From Pseudomonadota bacterium (GTDB lineage Bacteria; Desulfobacterota; Desulfobulbia; Desulfobulbales; Desulfocapsaceae), in NCBI GenBank assembly GCA_018821785.1, contig JAHJLI010000060.1:1-40841 (forward strand): a DNA stretch of 40,841 nt. Direction: 5' to 3'. Made by a program: the position numbers and the translations under genes. Of the stretch, positions 8,457 to 17,808 are shown piece by piece. The notes under the pieces were generated by a model, which was given only the letters and a program-made list of their open reading frames with translations, was not told the origin of the DNA and ran no database searches. How positions within the stretch are numbered: the stretch's first letter is position 1; every line of letters begins with the position of its first letter.

Positions 8457-9050
8457 TCACTTCAGTCCGTTAAGGAGTCCCATAGCCTTATCCGGAGCAT
8501 CCTGAAGAAAAAAGCGAATACCTTCATCCAGCACGGGGTATCGGATAGCCATGAGAGTCGTTTCAGTCTCATTAAAATCACTGAGAACATATTTTTCTAC
8601 AGGAAAACCAGGATGAACATCACCTTTACCTGGCCTACCGATACCGATTTTTAGTCGATAGAAATCGTTCGATCCCAAGAATTCAATAGTGGATTTGATA
8701 CCATTGTGCCCTCCAGTACCTCCACCTTTGACAAGCTTTATACGTCCTAAATTCATATCAAGATCATCATGAACAACCAGCAATCGGTCAGGCGTGATTT
8801 TAAAGAACCGGTAATACTGAACTATTGCCTTACCGCTGAGATTCATAAAGGTAACTGGTTTGACGAGGTGAATTTTTTTACCCCAAAACAAAAAACTTGA
8901 TGAAAATGCGTGCCATTTTTCTATAAAATTTGTATACCCCCATCTCCCGGCAATTTCATCGACAACCTGAAAGCCGACATTGTGGCGATTAAAGCGGTAC
9001 TGCGCACCAGGATTACCGAGTCCAACAATCAGGTAGTCATTCACTTCCAT
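8457..9050 (-). CDS. pth: Peptidyl-tRNA hydrolase
   Basis: Pth cleaves the ester bond of peptidyl-tRNAs that drop off the ribosome and so recycles tRNA. The 197-residue product shows the family signature LIVGLGNPG at about residues 7-15, the catalytic histidine in RHNVGF (about residue 23), the FMNLSG segment, and the HDDLD and GGGTGGHNGIKS motifs. Length is normal. No clear ribosome site is visible before the ATG. Instead a T-run and a strong hairpin from the terminator at 9060-9103 lie only ten bases upstream, so expression probably depends on read-through from rplY or on a promoter I do not see. Confidence 0.95.
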   Translation of the reverse strand: MEVNDYLIVGLGNPGAQYRFNRHNVGFQVVDEIAGRWGYTNFIEKWHAFSSSFLFWGKKIHLVKPVTFMNLSGKAIVQYYRFFKITPDRLLVVHDDLDMNLGRIKLVKGGGTGGHNGIKSTIEFLGSNDFYRLKIGIGRPGKGDVHPGFPVEKYVLSDFNETETTLMAIRYPVLDEGIRFFLQDAPDKAMGLLNGLK

Positions 9051-9059
9051 AAGGATAAT

Positions 9060-9103
9060 ATTCGAAAAAAAGAAAGGTCCGAAAAAAATCTTTTTCGGAC
9101 CTT
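9060..9103 (-). terminator. Strong intrinsic terminator between rplY and pth
   Basis: AAGGTCCGAAAAA (9074-9086) pairs perfectly with TTTTTCGGACCTT (9091-9103) around a four-base loop. On the minus strand it is followed by TTTCTTTTTTT, a proper U-tract. It therefore points in the direction rplY to pth and ends just before the pth start. On the plus strand there is no comparable T-run. Confidence 0.75.
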
Positions 9104-9201
9104 ACATATACTACTATGGGCGAAAAGTTTGCGCCTTACGTTTAGTTAAGCAACGTGTCCAGCTGGAAACTTTCCACCTTGCGCAATCCTCCTGGTCACT
9201 G

Positions 9202-9774
9202 TCAAGCTACCGGCTTCTGTCCGGGTTTCACAATGCTGACGGCGAGGACCTCAGTGTCTGTAACCATTCGAACATTTTCGGGGATGGCTATTTCACCAAA
9301 TTTTACGCTATCGCCAATGGCAAGCGGAGTAACGTCAACTATACATTCATCCGGTATATCAAGCGGCTTGCCTTCCAGAACTACTTTATGGTGACCTATG
9401 AGCATGTCCCCACCGAGGTCAACACCCTTTGCTATACCGTTATATACTATGGGAACTGTGAAAGACCTATTTTTCTGCAGATCAATTTCGCAAAAATCAA
9501 CATGAATCAAAGTGTCGCGGACAGGATCTGTCTGAACTTCTCCTATCATCACACACTTATCGGAAGATCCGTCAATTTTTAGTGTAACCACAGTATTGCG
9601 ACGATAGAACTCAAGAAGTTTCGCCATCAGTGTTTTTGTCTCTAGCTGAAGCATGACAGCCTCTCCACCGCCGCCATACACAACAGCGGGAGTGATCCCC
9701 TTCATACGCATTTGCCGCATGGGTCCTTTACCAGAAGTATTTCTCACAGATGCAGACATTTCAACCTGAAACAT
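9202..9774 (-). CDS. rplY: 50S ribosomal protein L25/general stress protein Ctc
   Basis: This protein binds 5S rRNA in the large subunit. The 190-residue product is the long Ctc form: an N-terminal L25 domain (about residues 1-95, with the N-T-S-G-K-G-P and P-A-V-V-Y-G-G segments) plus a C-terminal beta domain (V-I-P-E-N-V type TL5 region) that the short enteric L25 lacks. The leader has AAAGGAGGG close to the start. It sits between prs and pth, an order common in many bacteria. A strong terminator follows it after about 100 bases. Confidence 0.95.
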   Translation of the reverse strand: MFQVEMSASVRNTSGKGPMRQMRMKGITPAVVYGGGGEAVMLQLETKTLMAKLLEFYRRNTVVTLKIDGSSDKCVMIGEVQTDPVRDTLIHVDFCEIDLQKNRSFTVPIVYNGIAKGVDLGGDMLIGHHKVVLEGKPLDIPDECIVDVTPLAIGDSVKFGEIAIPENVRMVTDTEVLAVSIVKPGQKPVA

Positions 9775-9886
9775 AAACCCTCCTTTGCCAGACAGTCGCA
9801 GCTACTATCACCAAAAACGACTGAGCAGAATATTATAACCAGTTATATTATTTTAAAATTAAACTCACAAACCATGTCAGTAATAG

Positions 9887-10828
9887 TTACACAAACAACG
9901 AACTGACTGAATCTTCATTATGTATTCTGCTGATCGCCTCCGCAAGCAAACGGGAGACGGAGAGAACCTTGATTTTCTCACAACTCAATGCCTCACCCCG
10001 AAGAGGTATCGAATTGGTAACGACGAGCGATTTCAATTGCGATGCGTTAATTCGCTCAATTGCTGGTCCAGAAAGAACAGGATGCGAACAACAAGCATGC
10101 ACTTCTTTTGCCCCATTTTCCAGAAGAGTTTTGGCACCAGAACAAAGCGTTCCCGCTGTATCGACCATATCGTCCATCAAAATTGCGGTTTTCCCGACAA
10201 CATCGCCAATTACATGCATTGCCTCGCATTCATTGGGTTTGTCACGCCGTTTATCAATAATGGCTAAACCGGAATTCAATCTTTTAGCAAACGCTCGGGT
10301 TCTCTCTACCCCCCCTGCATCCGGAGAAACCATGATGACGTCTTCCCCAAAGTTTTGCTTTATATATTTAAGAATAACCGGCGCCGCAAAAAGATGGTCC
10401 ACTGGTATATTAAAAAATCCCTGAATTTGTCCGGCATGCAGATCCATACACAGTACCCTGCGAACCCCAACTGCCATGAACATTTCAGCGACTACCTTAG
10501 CTGAAATTGGAACACGCGGAGCATTTTTTCTGTCCTGACGCGCGTACCCGTAGTAGGGAACCACGGCAGTTATCCTTCTCGCTGACGCACGTCTCAGTGC
10601 ATCAACCATAATCACCAACTCCATCAGGTGATCATTCACTGGTGTGCAGGTAGGTTGAATAAGAAAAACATCGGTACCCCGAACATTTTCCTTCAATTCA
10701 ACAAAGATCTCTCCATCACTGAATTTTCTCAGATCTGCTTTGCTCAAGGGTATATTCAGATGGACAGCAATTTCTTCTGCCAACTGCCTGTGAGCATTGC
10801 CTGAAAAAATCTTTAAATCTCGCCCCAT
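9887..10828 (-). CDS. prs: Ribose-phosphate pyrophosphokinase
   Basis: Prs makes PRPP from ribose 5-phosphate and ATP for nucleotide, histidine and tryptophan synthesis. The 313-residue product from the ATG at 10828 ([13 protein letters not shown]) has the usual length. It carries the [14 protein letters not shown]-binding segment and the PRPP-binding loop [10 protein letters not shown]. The frame runs open to 10945, but that extension is the translation of the tRNA-Gln gene and is rejected. The gene lies downstream of ispE and tRNA-Gln, and about 40 bases separate it from the tRNA 3' end. Confidence 0.96.
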   Translation of the reverse strand: MGRDLKIFSGNAHRQLAEEIAVHLNIPLSKADLRKFSDGEIFVELKENVRGTDVFLIQPTCTPVNDHLMELVIMVDALRRASARRITAVVPYYGYARQDRKNAPRVPISAKVVAEMFMAVGVRRVLCMDLHAGQIQGFFNIPVDHLFAAPVILKYIKQNFGEDVIMVSPDAGGVERTRAFAKRLNSGLAIIDKRRDKPNECEAMHVIGDVVGKTAILMDDMVDTAGTLCSGAKTLLENGAKEVHACCSHPVLSGPAIERINASQLKSLVVTNSIPLRGEALSCEKIKVLSVSRLLAEAISRIHNEDSVSSLFV

Positions 10829-10862
10829 GTTATATACACTCGTAAAAATCTGATAACGTATG

Positions 10863-11831
10863 CTACTGATGGCTGGGGCGGAAGGATTCGAACCTACGGA
10901 TGCCGGGATCAAAACCCGGTGCCTTACCGCTTGGCGACGCCCCAATGCAAGCCCTTAACAAATAAACTTTTGCTCCGTATTCCTGACGCAATCCACCAAG
11001 AATATGATCAAAATCTAAACTCTTCGACAAATCAGAATCCGGGAAAACCCCAAAAACAGTCGGCCCACTCCCAGACATCAACACCCTTGCTGCCCCCGCA
11101 GCCAGAAGAGAGCCTTTAATACGCTCTAATTCGGGATGTTTTGCACACGTTACCTGTTCAAGGTCGTTATGCATCTCCGGCAACAACAGAGAAACGGTTT
11201 TGTGCTTTTGAAAGCATGACAATTTAGAGTTTTTCGTTCGGCTTGTCAATGTTAAATTTTGGAAAACCCAGGCAGTAGAGACAAAAATTCCAGGATTGAC
11301 CAAAATAAATGAACAATCGTCAATTGAATGAACAGGATACATAATATCGCCAATACCCCGGGCAACAACGGCGTCATGATCCACAGCAAAGAATGGAACA
11401 TCCGCGCCCAATTGACGAGCAATCTTTATCAAACCCTGTTCACTAAACTCTTGATCAAAAATACTATTCAATCCACGAAGAACCGTCCCGGCATCGCTAC
11501 TCCCTCCGCCAAGGCCTGCTGCTATCGGTATTGCTTTTTCTAAATGAATTCTTACCCCATACCCTACTCCCTTCAGGCTAGCGGCAAAAAAGGCACTAGC
11601 CGCTCGGGCTGCAAGATTGCTTGCATCTGCCGGAACATCAGGGTTTAAGCAGAAAAACTCTACTTTTTTGTCCTCGGACAAAATCTCAAGGGTAAGAGTG
11701 TCATACAGTTGCAGCTTCTGCATCCATGTTTCCAAATCATGGTAGCCGTCGGAACGTCGGCCGAGCACATGAAGAAACAAGTTGATTTTTGCAGGGGCAT
11801 ACAGGGTAATCTTACAATTGGCTGGGATCAT
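10863..11831 (-). CDS. ispE: 4-diphosphocytidyl-2-C-methyl-D-erythritol kinase, 3' end overlapping tRNA-Gln
   Basis: IspE phosphorylates CDP-methylerythritol in the non-mevalonate isoprenoid pathway. The GHMP-kinase motif [14 protein letters not shown] and the C-terminal [11 protein letters not shown] motif are clear, as is the N-terminal A-P-A-K-I-N-L. The frame gives 322 residues, longer than usual. The last roughly 26 codons ([11 protein letters not shown] onward) are simply the tRNA-Gln gene read in frame, and the only stop, TAG, lies five bases beyond the encoded CCA. Without that tail the protein is about 296 residues, normal for the family. RNase P cutting of the joint transcript would leave the message without a stop codon. 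It starts 12 bases after the DUF1844 gene without a clear ribosome site, so translation is probably coupled. Confidence 0.93.
   Translation of the reverse strand: MIPANCKITLYAPAKINLFLHVLGRRSDGYHDLETWMQKLQLYDTLTLEILSEDKKVEFFCLNPDVPADASNLAARAASAFFAASLKGVGYGVRIHLEKAIPIAAGLGGGSSDAGTVLRGLNSIFDQEFSEQGLIKIARQLGADVPFFAVDHDAVVARGIGDIMYPVHSIDDCSFILVNPGIFVSTAWVFQNLTLTSRTKNSKLSCFQKHKTVSLLLPEMHNDLEQVTCAKHPELERIKGSLLAAGAARVLMSGSGPTVFGVFPDSDLSKSLDFDHILGGLRQEYGAKVYLLRACIGASPSGKAPGFDPGIRRFESFRPSHQ
10870..10944 (-). tRNA. tRNA-Gln (anticodon TTG), CCA encoded
   Basis: The minus strand folds into a cloverleaf. The acceptor arms are TGGGGCG and CGCCCCA, and the D stem is GCC/GGC. The anticodon stem CCGGG/CCCGG encloses the loop TTTTGAT with anticodon TTG, and the T loop is TTCGAAT. 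The discriminator G and CCA are encoded. The T stem (GTAGG against CCTTC) has one T-T mismatch. The gene is embedded in the 3' end of the ispE frame and precedes prs. Confidence 0.96.
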
Positions 11832-11842
11832 CGATTGAAAGA

Positions 11843-12172
11843 TTACTTTTTCACTACTTTGACAAAGCGTATTTTGATGTCATAAAGAATGTTTTTCAGC
11901 AGCTCTTCTTCATCCGAACTGAGGTTCCCCTTTGTTTTATTTTGAATGAGTACCAAGGTGTCTATTGCATGTCTTGCAAGGTCGGGCTCCACTATCCTTT
12001 TACCTGTTTGCGGATCAGCAATCTCACCCAAATGATATAGAGCCGAAGTGTTCAGAGACATAACAAAAGCCGGAAAGGTAACTTCCGGCATCACACACCG
12101 CCCCTCCTTATTTGGAACCTTACCCTCACCACATCCACAATCAATCCCATCTTTTTTCTCAGCATCTGCCAT
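11843..12172 (-). CDS. DUF1844 family protein
   Basis: The function is unknown. The 109-residue product has the DUF1844 signature in its second half: P-A-F-V-M-S-L-N-T-S-A-L-Y-H-L-G, then a conserved DP, then I-D-T-L and the K-T-K-G-N-L-S motif before a helical end. In front is a short segment with three cysteines (CGCG and a later C), which could bind a metal. The frame opens at 12187, but GGGGAG seven bases before the ATG at 12172 decides the start. The gene lies directly upstream of ispE, as in several deltaproteobacteria, and is probably in the same transcript. Confidence 0.85.
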   Translation of the reverse strand: MADAEKKDGIDCGCGEGKVPNKEGRCVMPEVTFPAFVMSLNTSALYHLGEIADPQTGKRIVEPDLARHAIDTLVLIQNKTKGNLSSDEEELLKNILYDIKIRFVKVVKK

Positions 12173-12310
12173 GTATCTGCTCCCCATTTTTCAAGTCACA
12201 TGCACCTCAAGCAACGAATATTTCCTAAGCAAAACAAACGGCCACAACTCTTTTCTGCCCCATTGAGGGGAGAAAACTTTCACACTAGCTTATTACCTCA
12301 ATCAACTTGA

Positions 12311-12370
12311 CCATTAATTCAAGTAACGGCTAAGGTTCCGTAACGTAGATAATTAATGGCCAAGTAACGG
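12311..12370. repeat. Interleaved direct and inverted repeats downstream of serA
   Basis: CCATTAATT (12311-12319) is inverted at 12351-12359, and CAAGTAACGG occurs twice directly (12320-12329 and 12361-12370). A central CCGTAAC adds a second possible pairing. The segment lies between the serA stop and the DUF1844 gene. It may be a terminator-like or attenuator structure, but no strong T-run follows on the minus strand. Confidence 0.4.
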
Positions 12371-12382
12371 TTTAACAACCCA

Positions 12383-13975
12383 CTAGGCAGCAGATAGATC
12401 AAGAACCTGGGCGTTGTTGATATTTTCCAGACTCTTGACTTTGACCAACAGCTCCTTGGACACAAGGTCATCCGTACTGAGAAGGATAATATTCTGATTA
12501 CTTTCCTCTTCGCGGCCTACGGTCATTCTGGAAATATTCACCCCGGCATTGCCAAGAGTCGTCCCTAGCGCTCCGATCACTCCAGGAACATCATTGTTGA
12601 AAACCAGCAGCATAGGTCCAGATATCATTGCCTCCAACCTGAAGGAATTCAACCTGACAAGGCGCTGTTCATTGCGCCCGAACACCGTGCCTACCAGGGT
12701 GTTTTCAGCTTCGTTGGTGGTGACCTTGATCGCCAGAGTATTGATAAAATCGTCTGACTTGTCGCTCTTCGACTCAACAACTCGAATCCCTCGCTCTTTG
12801 GCAATAATCGGGGCATTCACATAATTGACCGCATCCTTCAGGATAGGGGTAAAAAGTCCTTTCAAAAAAGCAACGGTTATTGGATTGGTGTTCAACTCTG
12901 CCAATGCACCACTGTATTCAATATTGACCTCGGCGACTCCGCCCTTGGCAATTTGCATATGAAGGCAGCCGAGCATTTCACCCAAACTCAGATACGGCCC
13001 AACCTGGGCAAGCACATCATTGCTTACCGACGGGACATTCACTGCATTGGTCACTGCACCCTTCAACAGATAATCGGCAATCTGCTCTGCTATGATCAGA
13101 GCCACATTTTCCTGAGCCTCGTTCGTTGAAGCACCAAGATGCGGAGTACAAATAAAATTATCTAGACCGAGAAGGGGGCAATCCTCCAAAGTCGTAGGCT
13201 CTTTGCCAAAAACATCAAGGGCAGCACCGGCAATTTTTTTATTTACCAACGCTTCATAAAGAGCTGTCTCGTCACAAACTCCCCCCCGAGCACAATCGAT
13301 AAACATGGCCTCAGGTTTCATGTTCGCGAAAAACTCTGTGGAAACAATGTGTTTTGTTTCCTGGGTCAAGGGGACATGCACGGAAACAAAATCAGAACGT
13401 TTAGCCAAGTCTTCAAGGCTTACCAGCTCCACTCCAATTTTCTCAGCCATTTCTTTTGGCATATGCGGGTCATAGGCTATCGTTTTCATTTTCAACCCTT
13501 GAGCCCGGCTTGCTGCTATAGCACCAATTCTACCAATGCCAATCACCCCAAAGGTTTTACCAGTTACCTCACGACCCATGAATTTTTTCTTGTCCCACTT
13601 CCCCTCTTTCATCGACCGGCAGGCCTGAGGAATGTTACGGGCCAGCGACATCATCATGGAAATTGCATGTTCTGCTGCGGTTGTCGCATTACCATCCGGA
13701 GCATTCATCACCACAATGCCTTTTTGGCTGGCTGCTGGAATGTCGACATTATCAAGGCCTATCCCTGCCCGTCCAACCACCTTCAGCTTATGCGCTGCCT
13801 CCAAAATATCTGCAGTGACGCGGGTAGCACTACGAATGGCCAACCCATCGTATTCACCGATGATATTTTTTAATTCTTCAGGGGCCAATCCGGTTTTCAC
13901 ATCCACTTCCAGACCGGCATTTCTTAGAATATCTATTCCAATCTGAGACAAATTGTCGCTCACCAACACTCTCAT
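12383..13975 (-). CDS. serA: D-3-phosphoglycerate dehydrogenase
   Basis: SerA oxidises 3-phosphoglycerate to 3-phosphohydroxypyruvate, the entry to serine synthesis. The 530-residue product is the long three-domain type. The NAD-binding motif GIGRIG is near residue 147. The catalytic arginine, glutamate and histidine are in CARGG, FGKEPT and TPHLGAST. The intervening ASB domain follows, and the C-terminal ACT domain begins near residue 455. The ACT domain suggests feedback control by serine. The start has AGAGGG in front. A promoter candidate lies 50 to 80 bases upstream in the region shared with divergent gltX. Confidence 0.96.
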   Translation of the reverse strand: MRVLVSDNLSQIGIDILRNAGLEVDVKTGLAPEELKNIIGEYDGLAIRSATRVTADILEAAHKLKVVGRAGIGLDNVDIPAASQKGIVVMNAPDGNATTAAEHAISMMMSLARNIPQACRSMKEGKWDKKKFMGREVTGKTFGVIGIGRIGAIAASRAQGLKMKTIAYDPHMPKEMAEKIGVELVSLEDLAKRSDFVSVHVPLTQETKHIVSTEFFANMKPEAMFIDCARGGVCDETALYEALVNKKIAGAALDVFGKEPTTLEDCPLLGLDNFICTPHLGASTNEAQENVALIIAEQIADYLLKGAVTNAVNVPSVSNDVLAQVGPYLSLGEMLGCLHMQIAKGGVAEVNIEYSGALAELNTNPITVAFLKGLFTPILKDAVNYVNAPIIAKERGIRVVESKSDKSDDFINTLAIKVTTNEAENTLVGTVFGRNEQRLVRLNSFRLEAMISGPMLLVFNNDVPGVIGALGTTLGNAGVNISRMTVGREEESNQNIILLSTDDLVSKELLVKVKSLENINNAQVLDLSAA

Positions 13976-14026
13976 TGTATCCCTCTCAAAAAGTTCACCT
14001 CAACTACTCAAACGTATCATAGCCGG

Positions 14027-14056
14027 CTTATATGTGCGGGATAAATCGCCAATCAA
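14027..14056 (-). promoter_or_regulatory. Candidate sigma-70 promoter for serA
   Basis: On the minus strand TTGATT (14051-14056) is followed by 18 bases and TATAAG (14027-14032). The expected start of transcription would be about 45 bases before the serA GTG/ATG region, leaving room for the AGAGGG ribosome site. Confidence 0.45.
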
Positions 14057-14280
14057 CCGGCCACCATTTCGGGCTCATCAACAAAAAAGACAACCAACAA
14101 CTTCTTGGTAATAAATGGAAAACTATACAAACTTCCCCTTCATAGAACAACCAAAAAATCTGCAATTATCTGTTCCGGCAAGTGGCTGCCAAATACCCCA
14201 AACCTCTGTTGTCCAAATCTGATCCAACGCTAATAATGTTGTATGTTTAGCTGAAAAACGCTATATCAACCGGCGAGAAT

Positions 14281-14305
14281 CTCAACGCAAAACCCTTGCA
14301 TTGAG
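14281..14305. promoter_or_regulatory. Imperfect 25-base palindrome upstream of gltX
   Basis: CTCAA-c-GCAA, a five-base centre, and TTGC-a-TTGAG form nine pairs with one mismatch. It lies 30 bases upstream of the gltX -35 box, a usual place for an activator or repressor site. The factor is unknown. Confidence 0.3.
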
Positions 14306-14334
14306 CGACCATACCACTTACTTTCATACGTAAG

Positions 14335-14363
14335 TTGACAAACATACAAACACCCCATTTTAT
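14335..14363 (+). promoter_or_regulatory. Candidate sigma-70 promoter for gltX
   Basis: A perfect TTGACA (14335-14340) is followed by 17 bases and TTTTAT (14358-14363). The start of transcription would be near 14370, giving a leader of about 30 bases. Confidence 0.55.
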
Positions 14364-14398
14364 TGTTCCTGCCTAAAAAATGCTTGAAGGAGTATCTT

Positions 14399-15883
14399 AT
14401 GACTGAAACGCGATTGCGTTTTCCACCAAGTCCTACCGGGTATCTGCATATTGGTGGCGCAAGAACTGCTCTTTATAACTGGCTGTATGCCAAACAAACC
14501 GGAGGCAAACTGGTTCTTCGTATTGAAGACACGGATACCGGCCGCTCGAGCGCCGAATCGATCAAAGGAATCATTGATGGTCTCGATTGGCTCGGTATCG
14601 ATTATGATGAAGGACCCTATTTTCAAACGGATTTTGAGACTGATCATATAGCTGCATCTCAGAGATTGCTTACCTCAGGGGCTGCCTACAAATGTTTCTG
14701 TAGCAAGGAAGAACTCGACGCAAAACGCGAGGCTGCTCTGGCCGCCAAAAAGCCTCTGGGTTATGACCGAAGCTGCCGCAATCTCTCAACCGAGGAAATT
14801 ACAGCCAAAGATGTTGCCGGGATCCCCTCCGTTGTCCGCTTTAAGGTGCCGGACAGAAACGGCCTACTTGGATATGATGATAAGATTTTCGGAAGAATAG
14901 AAGCCGCCTACTCGGAAATTGACGATTTTGTAATTGTTCGATCAAACGGCAAACCACTCTATCTCCTCTGCAACGTAGTGGACGATATCCGTGACCGAAT
15001 TACCCACATTATTCGCGGGCAAGACCATATGACAAACACGCTCAAGCAAGTAATGCTGTATGAAGCGCTCAAGGCCCCACTGCCCATTTTTGGCCATATG
15101 CCGCTTACCCTTGACACCAAGAAAGCAAAAATTTCTAAACGCAGTCATGGTGAAATAGTAGCTGTGCAGTTTTATAGAGATAACGGATTCATTCCCTGGG
15201 CATTTAATAATTTTCTCGCCCTTCTGGGGTGGTCCGCAGGTAACGACCAGGAATTTTTTTCAAAAGAAGAGCTCATCCGGGATTTTTCTCTTGAACGTAT
15301 CAACAAGTCAAGCGCCATTTTTAACTATAAAAAAGATGATCCTAAATTCATTACCGACCCCAAAGCCATCTACTTTAATGAACACTATCTCAGAACAATG
15401 GCAATCAGCGAACTTGGACAAATGGTTCGCAAGGAACTTGAGGCTGAGAATCTGTGGCAGGAGTGTTATGCTTCTGACCGAAAAGTATGGTATCTCGACA
15501 CCCTGGCACTGATCAGAGACCGCTTTCACACCCTCAAGGATTTCACATCTCTCGGCAGAGCGTATTTTTCCGACAACTTCATTGTTGATTCTAAACCGCT
15601 CGATAAAAATGTGTTGAAATTTCCTGAGTTGCAAACTTGGCTACCTGAGCTAGCAGCCAGGTATGAAATGCTCGCTGAATTCACTTTGGAAGCAACAGAA
15701 AAAGCAGCCCGGGAATTAGCCGAAGAATTGGCGATAAAGCCTGGTATTCTTATCAATGCCATGCGTACGGTGGTCACCGGTCAACTCGCCGGTCCGTCAA
15801 TGTTTGACATTGTCCTGGCCATCGGCCGAGAAACCGTCGTGCGACGCCTCCGGGATGTCGGAAAATATTTCAAACTTGTTTAA
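14399..15883 (+). CDS. gltX: Glutamyl-tRNA synthetase
   Basis: GluRS charges tRNA-Glu. The 494-residue product begins [13 protein letters not shown] (class I HIGH box) and has the KISKR box (KMSKS equivalent) near residue 250, followed by an all-helical C-terminal anticodon-binding part. The frame opens at 14363, but AGGAG six bases before the ATG at 14399 fixes the start and removes 12 residues. Because a separate glutaminyl-tRNA synthetase follows 29 bases downstream, this enzyme is probably the discriminating type; that is inference. Confidence 0.96.
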   Translation: MTETRLRFPPSPTGYLHIGGARTALYNWLYAKQTGGKLVLRIEDTDTGRSSAESIKGIIDGLDWLGIDYDEGPYFQTDFETDHIAASQRLLTSGAAYKCFCSKEELDAKREAALAAKKPLGYDRSCRNLSTEEITAKDVAGIPSVVRFKVPDRNGLLGYDDKIFGRIEAAYSEIDDFVIVRSNGKPLYLLCNVVDDIRDRITHIIRGQDHMTNTLKQVMLYEALKAPLPIFGHMPLTLDTKKAKISKRSHGEIVAVQFYRDNGFIPWAFNNFLALLGWSAGNDQEFFSKEELIRDFSLERINKSSAIFNYKKDDPKFITDPKAIYFNEHYLRTMAISELGQMVRKELEAENLWQECYASDRKVWYLDTLALIRDRFHTLKDFTSLGRAYFSDNFIVDSKPLDKNVLKFPELQTWLPELAARYEMLAEFTLEATEKAARELAEELAIKPGILINAMRTVVTGQLAGPSMFDIVLAIGRETVVRRLRDVGKYFKLV

Positions 15884-15912
15884 CCACCCCACCAATTCAT
15901 TGGATTTTATTT

Positions 15913-17601
15913 ATGGAAACACGAGAAGACTCTGAAAACAGACCGCTTGACTTTATCCGCCAGATAATTGCTGACGACCTGAAATCCGGCAAACACCAAC
16001 GGACTATCACCAGGTTTCCGCCGGAGCCTAATGGCTTTCTACACATCGGCCACGCCAAATCGATCTGCCTGAATTTTGGCATTGCCCAAGAAACCGGTGG
16101 CACCTGCAACCTGCGATTCGACGACACCAACCCCAGCAAAGAGGATGTCAGTTATGTCGAATCCATCAAGGAAGATGTCAAGTGGCTGGGCTTCGAGTGG
16201 GGCAAAGACGCCCTGTATGCTTCCGACTATTTTCCACAACTCTACCAATTTGCTGTGGCACTTATAAAACTGGACAAAGCCTATGTCTGTCAACTGTCGC
16301 CAGATGACATTCGTCAATATCGTGGCACCTTAACTGAACCAGGGAAGGAAAGTCCTTATCGCAACCGCAGTGTCGAGGAAAACCTCAATTTATTCGAGCG
16401 CATGAAAAAGGGAGAATTTGCTGAGGGGAGCCATGTTCTCCGGGCAAAAATTGACATGACCTCGCCAAACCTCAACATGCGTGATCCGGTCATTTTCAGA
16501 ATTCTCAAGGATCACCATCACCGCACCGGGGATACCTGGGTGATATATCCCATGTACGACTACACCCACTGTCTTTCCGATATGTTGGAAAACATTACCC
16601 ATTCTCTCTGTACTCTAGAGTTTGAGGATCATCGCCCACTGTACGACTGGGTACTTGATTCTCTTAAAACTCCGTGCCATCCTCGCCAGATAGAATTCTC
16701 CCGACTCAACCTGAGTTATACGGTTATGAGTAAGCGCAAGCTTTTAAAGATGGTAATGGGCAATTATGTCGATGGCTGGGACGATCCGCGGATGCTGACA
16801 ATTTCAGGGTTGCGCCGCCGTGGTTATACCCCCGCATCACTTCGCAACTTTTGCAGGACAATCGGCATCGGCAAGAGTGAAAGCCGTATTGACATGGGAG
16901 TTCTGGAAAACGAGATCCGCTCTGATCTGAACGTCAGCGCGCCTCGCAGAATGTGTGTTCTCGAACCGCTCAAGGTGATAATCGATAATTTCCCTGTCGG
17001 ACAAGTTGAAGAAATGACGGCATTGAATCATCCCCAGATTCCGGAAATGGGTGAACGTCAGGTGCCTTTCACCCGGGAACTGTATATTGAACGCGACGAT
17101 TTTATGGAAGACCCGCCAAAAAAATATCACCGTTTAGGACCCGGCCGTGAGGTTAGATTGCGTTTTGCCTATCTCGTCCGTTATGTATCCCATGTAAAAA
17201 ACGCCACAACTGGAAAAATCACCGAAGTTCACTGTACCTACGACCCGGAAACCCGGGGCGGTTCGGCTCCGGATGGACGCAAGGTAAAAGGGACAATCCA
17301 CTGGGTGTCGGCAGAAAAAGGGACACCGGTAACCGTCCGCTTATTCGACCGACTCTTCAAAGTTGAAGATCCGGAGGCCGACAAGGACGCTGACTTCCTC
17401 GACCAGATGAATCCCCAATCCAAGGTAATAGTCAGCGATGCAATGGCAGAACCGAGCCTCATGGAACTCCACCCAGGTAATACAATTCAGTTCGAACGCT
17501 TGGGGTATTTTTGTGCCGATCATGTTGAATCACAAATTGGTCAACCGATATTTAACAGAACAGTAACACTGAAAGACTCTTGGGAGGGCAACAAAAAATA
17601 A
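15913..17601 (+). CDS. glnS: Glutaminyl-tRNA synthetase
   Basis: GlnRS charges tRNA-Gln directly. The 562-residue product has [17 protein letters not shown] (class I HIGH box) and VMSKRKL (KMSKS box), followed by the GlnRS-type C-terminal two-barrel anticodon-binding domain. E-P-N-G rather than S-P-T-G before HIGH marks it as GlnRS rather than GluRS. It is probably co-transcribed with gltX. Most bacteria make Gln-tRNA by amidation; those with GlnRS are thought to have acquired it by transfer. The 207 bases after it carry no obvious terminator apart from a long-range inverted repeat. Confidence 0.97.
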   Translation: METREDSENRPLDFIRQIIADDLKSGKHQRTITRFPPEPNGFLHIGHAKSICLNFGIAQETGGTCNLRFDDTNPSKEDVSYVESIKEDVKWLGFEWGKDALYASDYFPQLYQFAVALIKLDKAYVCQLSPDDIRQYRGTLTEPGKESPYRNRSVEENLNLFERMKKGEFAEGSHVLRAKIDMTSPNLNMRDPVIFRILKDHHHRTGDTWVIYPMYDYTHCLSDMLENITHSLCTLEFEDHRPLYDWVLDSLKTPCHPRQIEFSRLNLSYTVMSKRKLLKMVMGNYVDGWDDPRMLTISGLRRRGYTPASLRNFCRTIGIGKSESRIDMGVLENEIRSDLNVSAPRRMCVLEPLKVIIDNFPVGQVEEMTALNHPQIPEMGERQVPFTRELYIERDDFMEDPPKKYHRLGPGREVRLRFAYLVRYVSHVKNATTGKITEVHCTYDPETRGGSAPDGRKVKGTIHWVSAEKGTPVTVRLFDRLFKVEDPEADKDADFLDQMNPQSKVIVSDAMAEPSLMELHPGNTIQFERLGYFCADHVESQIGQPIFNRTVTLKDSWEGNKK

Positions 17602-17655
17602 CGCTCTTGCAACAAGCTTCCCAACCTCAGAGTAATAATCGGAATTGTCTGTTTT

Positions 17656-17706
17656 TTGGTAGACCGTAGAGCAACAACGCGCATTCTCCTCAAACCCATC
17701 TACCAA
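17656..17706. repeat. Perfect 8-base inverted repeat between glnS and the feo genes
   Basis: TTGGTAGA (17656-17663) is repeated in inverted form as TCTACCAA (17699-17706) with 35 bases between. It may be a weak structure at the end of the glnS transcript. Chance is possible. Confidence 0.25.
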
Positions 17707-17733
17707 CAATCCTGTTAGTTCACCCTAAATATA

Positions 17734-17749
17734 TTTCAAGCTCTTGAAA
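17734..17749. promoter_or_regulatory. Dyad upstream of the feo operon
   Basis: TTTCAAG, two bases, CTTGAAA: a seven-base perfect dyad. A TTGACT word follows at 17756-17761, but it has only a weak -10 partner (TACCTA after 17 bases). The dyad would lie just upstream of the -35 box and is a candidate operator of the iron-uptake genes. It does not resemble a classical Fur box. Confidence 0.3.
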
Positions 17750-17808
17750 AAGCTGTTGACTGCAGTTATTGTTTGGTGTACCTAAATGATCACACAATGG
17801 AGAATGCA

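Larger units (their letters stand above)
13976..14398. other. Divergent regulatory region between serA and gltX (423 bases)
   Basis: No gene is seen. The interval holds a promoter candidate for each flanking gene and an imperfect palindrome near the gltX side (14281-14305). I looked for a T-box-like or other riboswitch fold toward serA and gltX and could not support one. Confidence 0.6.

Noticed and set aside
10829..10945. N-terminal extension of the prs frame (39 residues)
   Set aside because: It is the tRNA-Gln gene read in another frame; the normal Prs length starts at 10828.
13976..14398. Possible T-box or other riboswitch leader for serA or gltX
   Set aside because: No conserved T-box sequence or specifier/antiterminator pairing could be found; leaders are short.
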